NCBI GenBank assembly: GCA_013314865.1
Contig: JABUEV010000089.1
Span: 1 to 8,101 of the forward strand
DNA from: Bacteroidales bacterium
GTDB lineage: Bacteria > Bacteroidota > Bacteroidia > Bacteroidales > VadinHA17
Length of the DNA stretch: 8,101 nt
Reading direction: 5' to 3'
In this document: piece by piece, positions 7,338-8,101 of the stretch
Layout of the letters: the number at the start of each line of letters is the position of its first letter
How positions within the stretch are numbered: position 1 is the stretch's first letter
Notes under the pieces: generated by a model
What the model saw: the letters and a program-made list of their open reading frames with translations, nothing else
Databases searched by the model: none
What the model was told of the DNA's origin: nothing
Program-made: the position numbers and the translations under genes

Positions 7338-8101
7338 TTATTGCTGGCTGAAAAGGGAATCGACAAATTCAAAACGGTTGAAAACCTGCAAATCATCAAG
7401 CTTCTCTCCTATTCCTATATACTTTACAGGAATCCTGAACTGGTCTGAAATTCCTATTACAACTCCACCCTTGGCGGTACCGTCAAGTTTTGTGATGGCA
7501 AGCGCAGTCACATCTGTAGCTGCGGTAAACTGCTTAGCCTGTTCGAAAGCATTTTGTCCGGTTGAACCGTCAAGTACCAGAAGTACTTCATGAGGAGCTT
7601 CAGGAATTACTTTTCCCATAACCCTTTTTATTTTAGACAGTTCCGCCATCAGGTTCACTTTATTATGAAGTCTGCCTGCGGTGTCAATAATGACGACATC
7701 ATAGTTTCCGGCGACAGCAGATTTTACAGAGTCAAATGCAACAGAAGCAGGATCAGCGCCCATTTGCTGTTTTACAACCGGCACTCCGGCCCTGTCTGCC
7801 CATATCTGAAGCTGGTCTATTGCTGCTGCCCTGAAAGTGTCAGCCGCACCCAGAAGTACTTTTTTCCCTGATTTCCTGTACTGATAAGCAAGTTTTGCAA
7901 TTGTGGTTGTCTTGCCTGACCCGTTAACTCCAACAACCATTATCACATACGGGGAAACACCTTCCGGAATATAAAAATCATTTATTTCGCCCTGGGTTTT
8001 ATTATCCTCGAGAAGTGCTGCAATCTCTTCTTTAAGTATTTTATTTAACTCACTTATATTAAGATATTTATCCCTTTCAACCCTTGCTTCAATTCGCTTG
8101 A
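7338..8101 (-). CDS. ftsY: Signal recognition particle receptor FtsY, N-terminus cut off by window edge
   Basis: FtsY is the membrane-associated GTPase that receives ribosomes bound to the signal recognition particle by pairing with Ffh and passes them to SecYEG. The minus strand stays open to the right edge, giving 253 residues plus two bases; a start at the GTG at 7944-7946 would be false, because the reading continues upstream into recognisable N-domain sequence. Counting from the first visible residue, about 1-50 is the end of the helical N domain and the rest is the SRP GTPase domain: G1 GVNGSGKTT (57-65), G2 DTFRAAA (87-93), G3 DTAGR (139-143), G4 TKLDGTAKGG (203-212), and G5 region GIGEKLDDL (229-237). 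The GIGE..DDL end, DTFRAAA and lack of an M domain separate it from Ffh. Roughly 60-70 residues should be missing, judging from usual Bacteroidota FtsY length. It leads the likely ftsY-rimO transcript here; its own promoter lies outside. Confidence 0.96.
   Translation of the reverse strand, partial: KRIEARVERDKYLNISELNKILKEEIAALLEDNKTQGEINDFYIPEGVSPYVIMVVGVNGSGKTTTIAKLAYQYRKSGKKVLLGAADTFRAAAIDQLQIWADRAGVPVVKQQMGADPASVAFDSVKSAVAGNYDVVIIDTAGRLHNKVNLMAELSKIKRVMGKVIPEAPHEVLLVLDGSTGQNAFEQAKQFTAATDVTALAITKLDGTAKGGVVIGISDQFRIPVKYIGIGEKLDDLQVFNRFEFVDSLFSQQ

Noticed and set aside
7338..7946. A short 202-residue FtsY starting at GTG
   Set aside because: The frame stays open upstream to the window edge and encodes FtsY N-domain helices, so the GTG is an internal valine codon just before the P-loop.
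1..8101. Mobile elements, CRISPR arrays, tRNA or rRNA genes, toxin-antitoxin or defence modules
   Set aside because: Nearly all bases belong to six recognisable or partial genes of the core chromosome, and the remaining gaps (76, 248 and 57 bases) hold no such signature.

Overview
This window reads as core chromosome of a member of the Bacteroidota. The evidence is the protein signatures, start codons without Shine-Dalgarno sequences but with A-rich leaders, promoter elements of the TAnnTTTG type, and the pairing ftsY-rimO, a gene order I recall as common in that phylum. No mobile element, CRISPR array, tRNA or rRNA gene was seen, and all complete reading frames look intact. Assignment below phylum level cannot be made from the sequence alone.

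Layout from left to right: (1) positions 1-600, minus strand, the N-terminal 200 residues of an exported tetratricopeptide-repeat protein that runs off the left edge; (2) 677-3202, minus strand, gyrA, complete, which lies upstream of the TPR gene in the direction of transcription; (3) 3203-3450, an AT-rich 248-base divergent promoter region holding a good -7 element for clpC and a repeated octamer; (4) 3451-5985, plus strand, clpC, a complete two-ring AAA+ unfoldase; (5) 5961-7280, minus strand, rimO, whose 3' end overlaps the 3' end of clpC by 25 bases; (6) 7338-8101, minus strand, the C-terminal part of ftsY, which continues past the right edge and is followed 57 bases later by rimO, suggesting one transcript.

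The genes serve different housekeeping tasks: DNA supercoiling (GyrA), protein quality control (ClpC with ClpP), modification of ribosomal protein S12 (RimO), and delivery of membrane proteins by the signal recognition particle pathway (FtsY). ftsY and rimO are linked through translation. gyrA and clpC share only a divergent promoter region.

I did not find a previously undescribed system. The points most worth a second look are regulatory: a well-formed Bacteroidota promoter inside the last codons of gyrA that would drive the TPR gene on its own, three copies of ACATATTG between gyrA and clpC, and the overlapping convergent ends of clpC and rimO.
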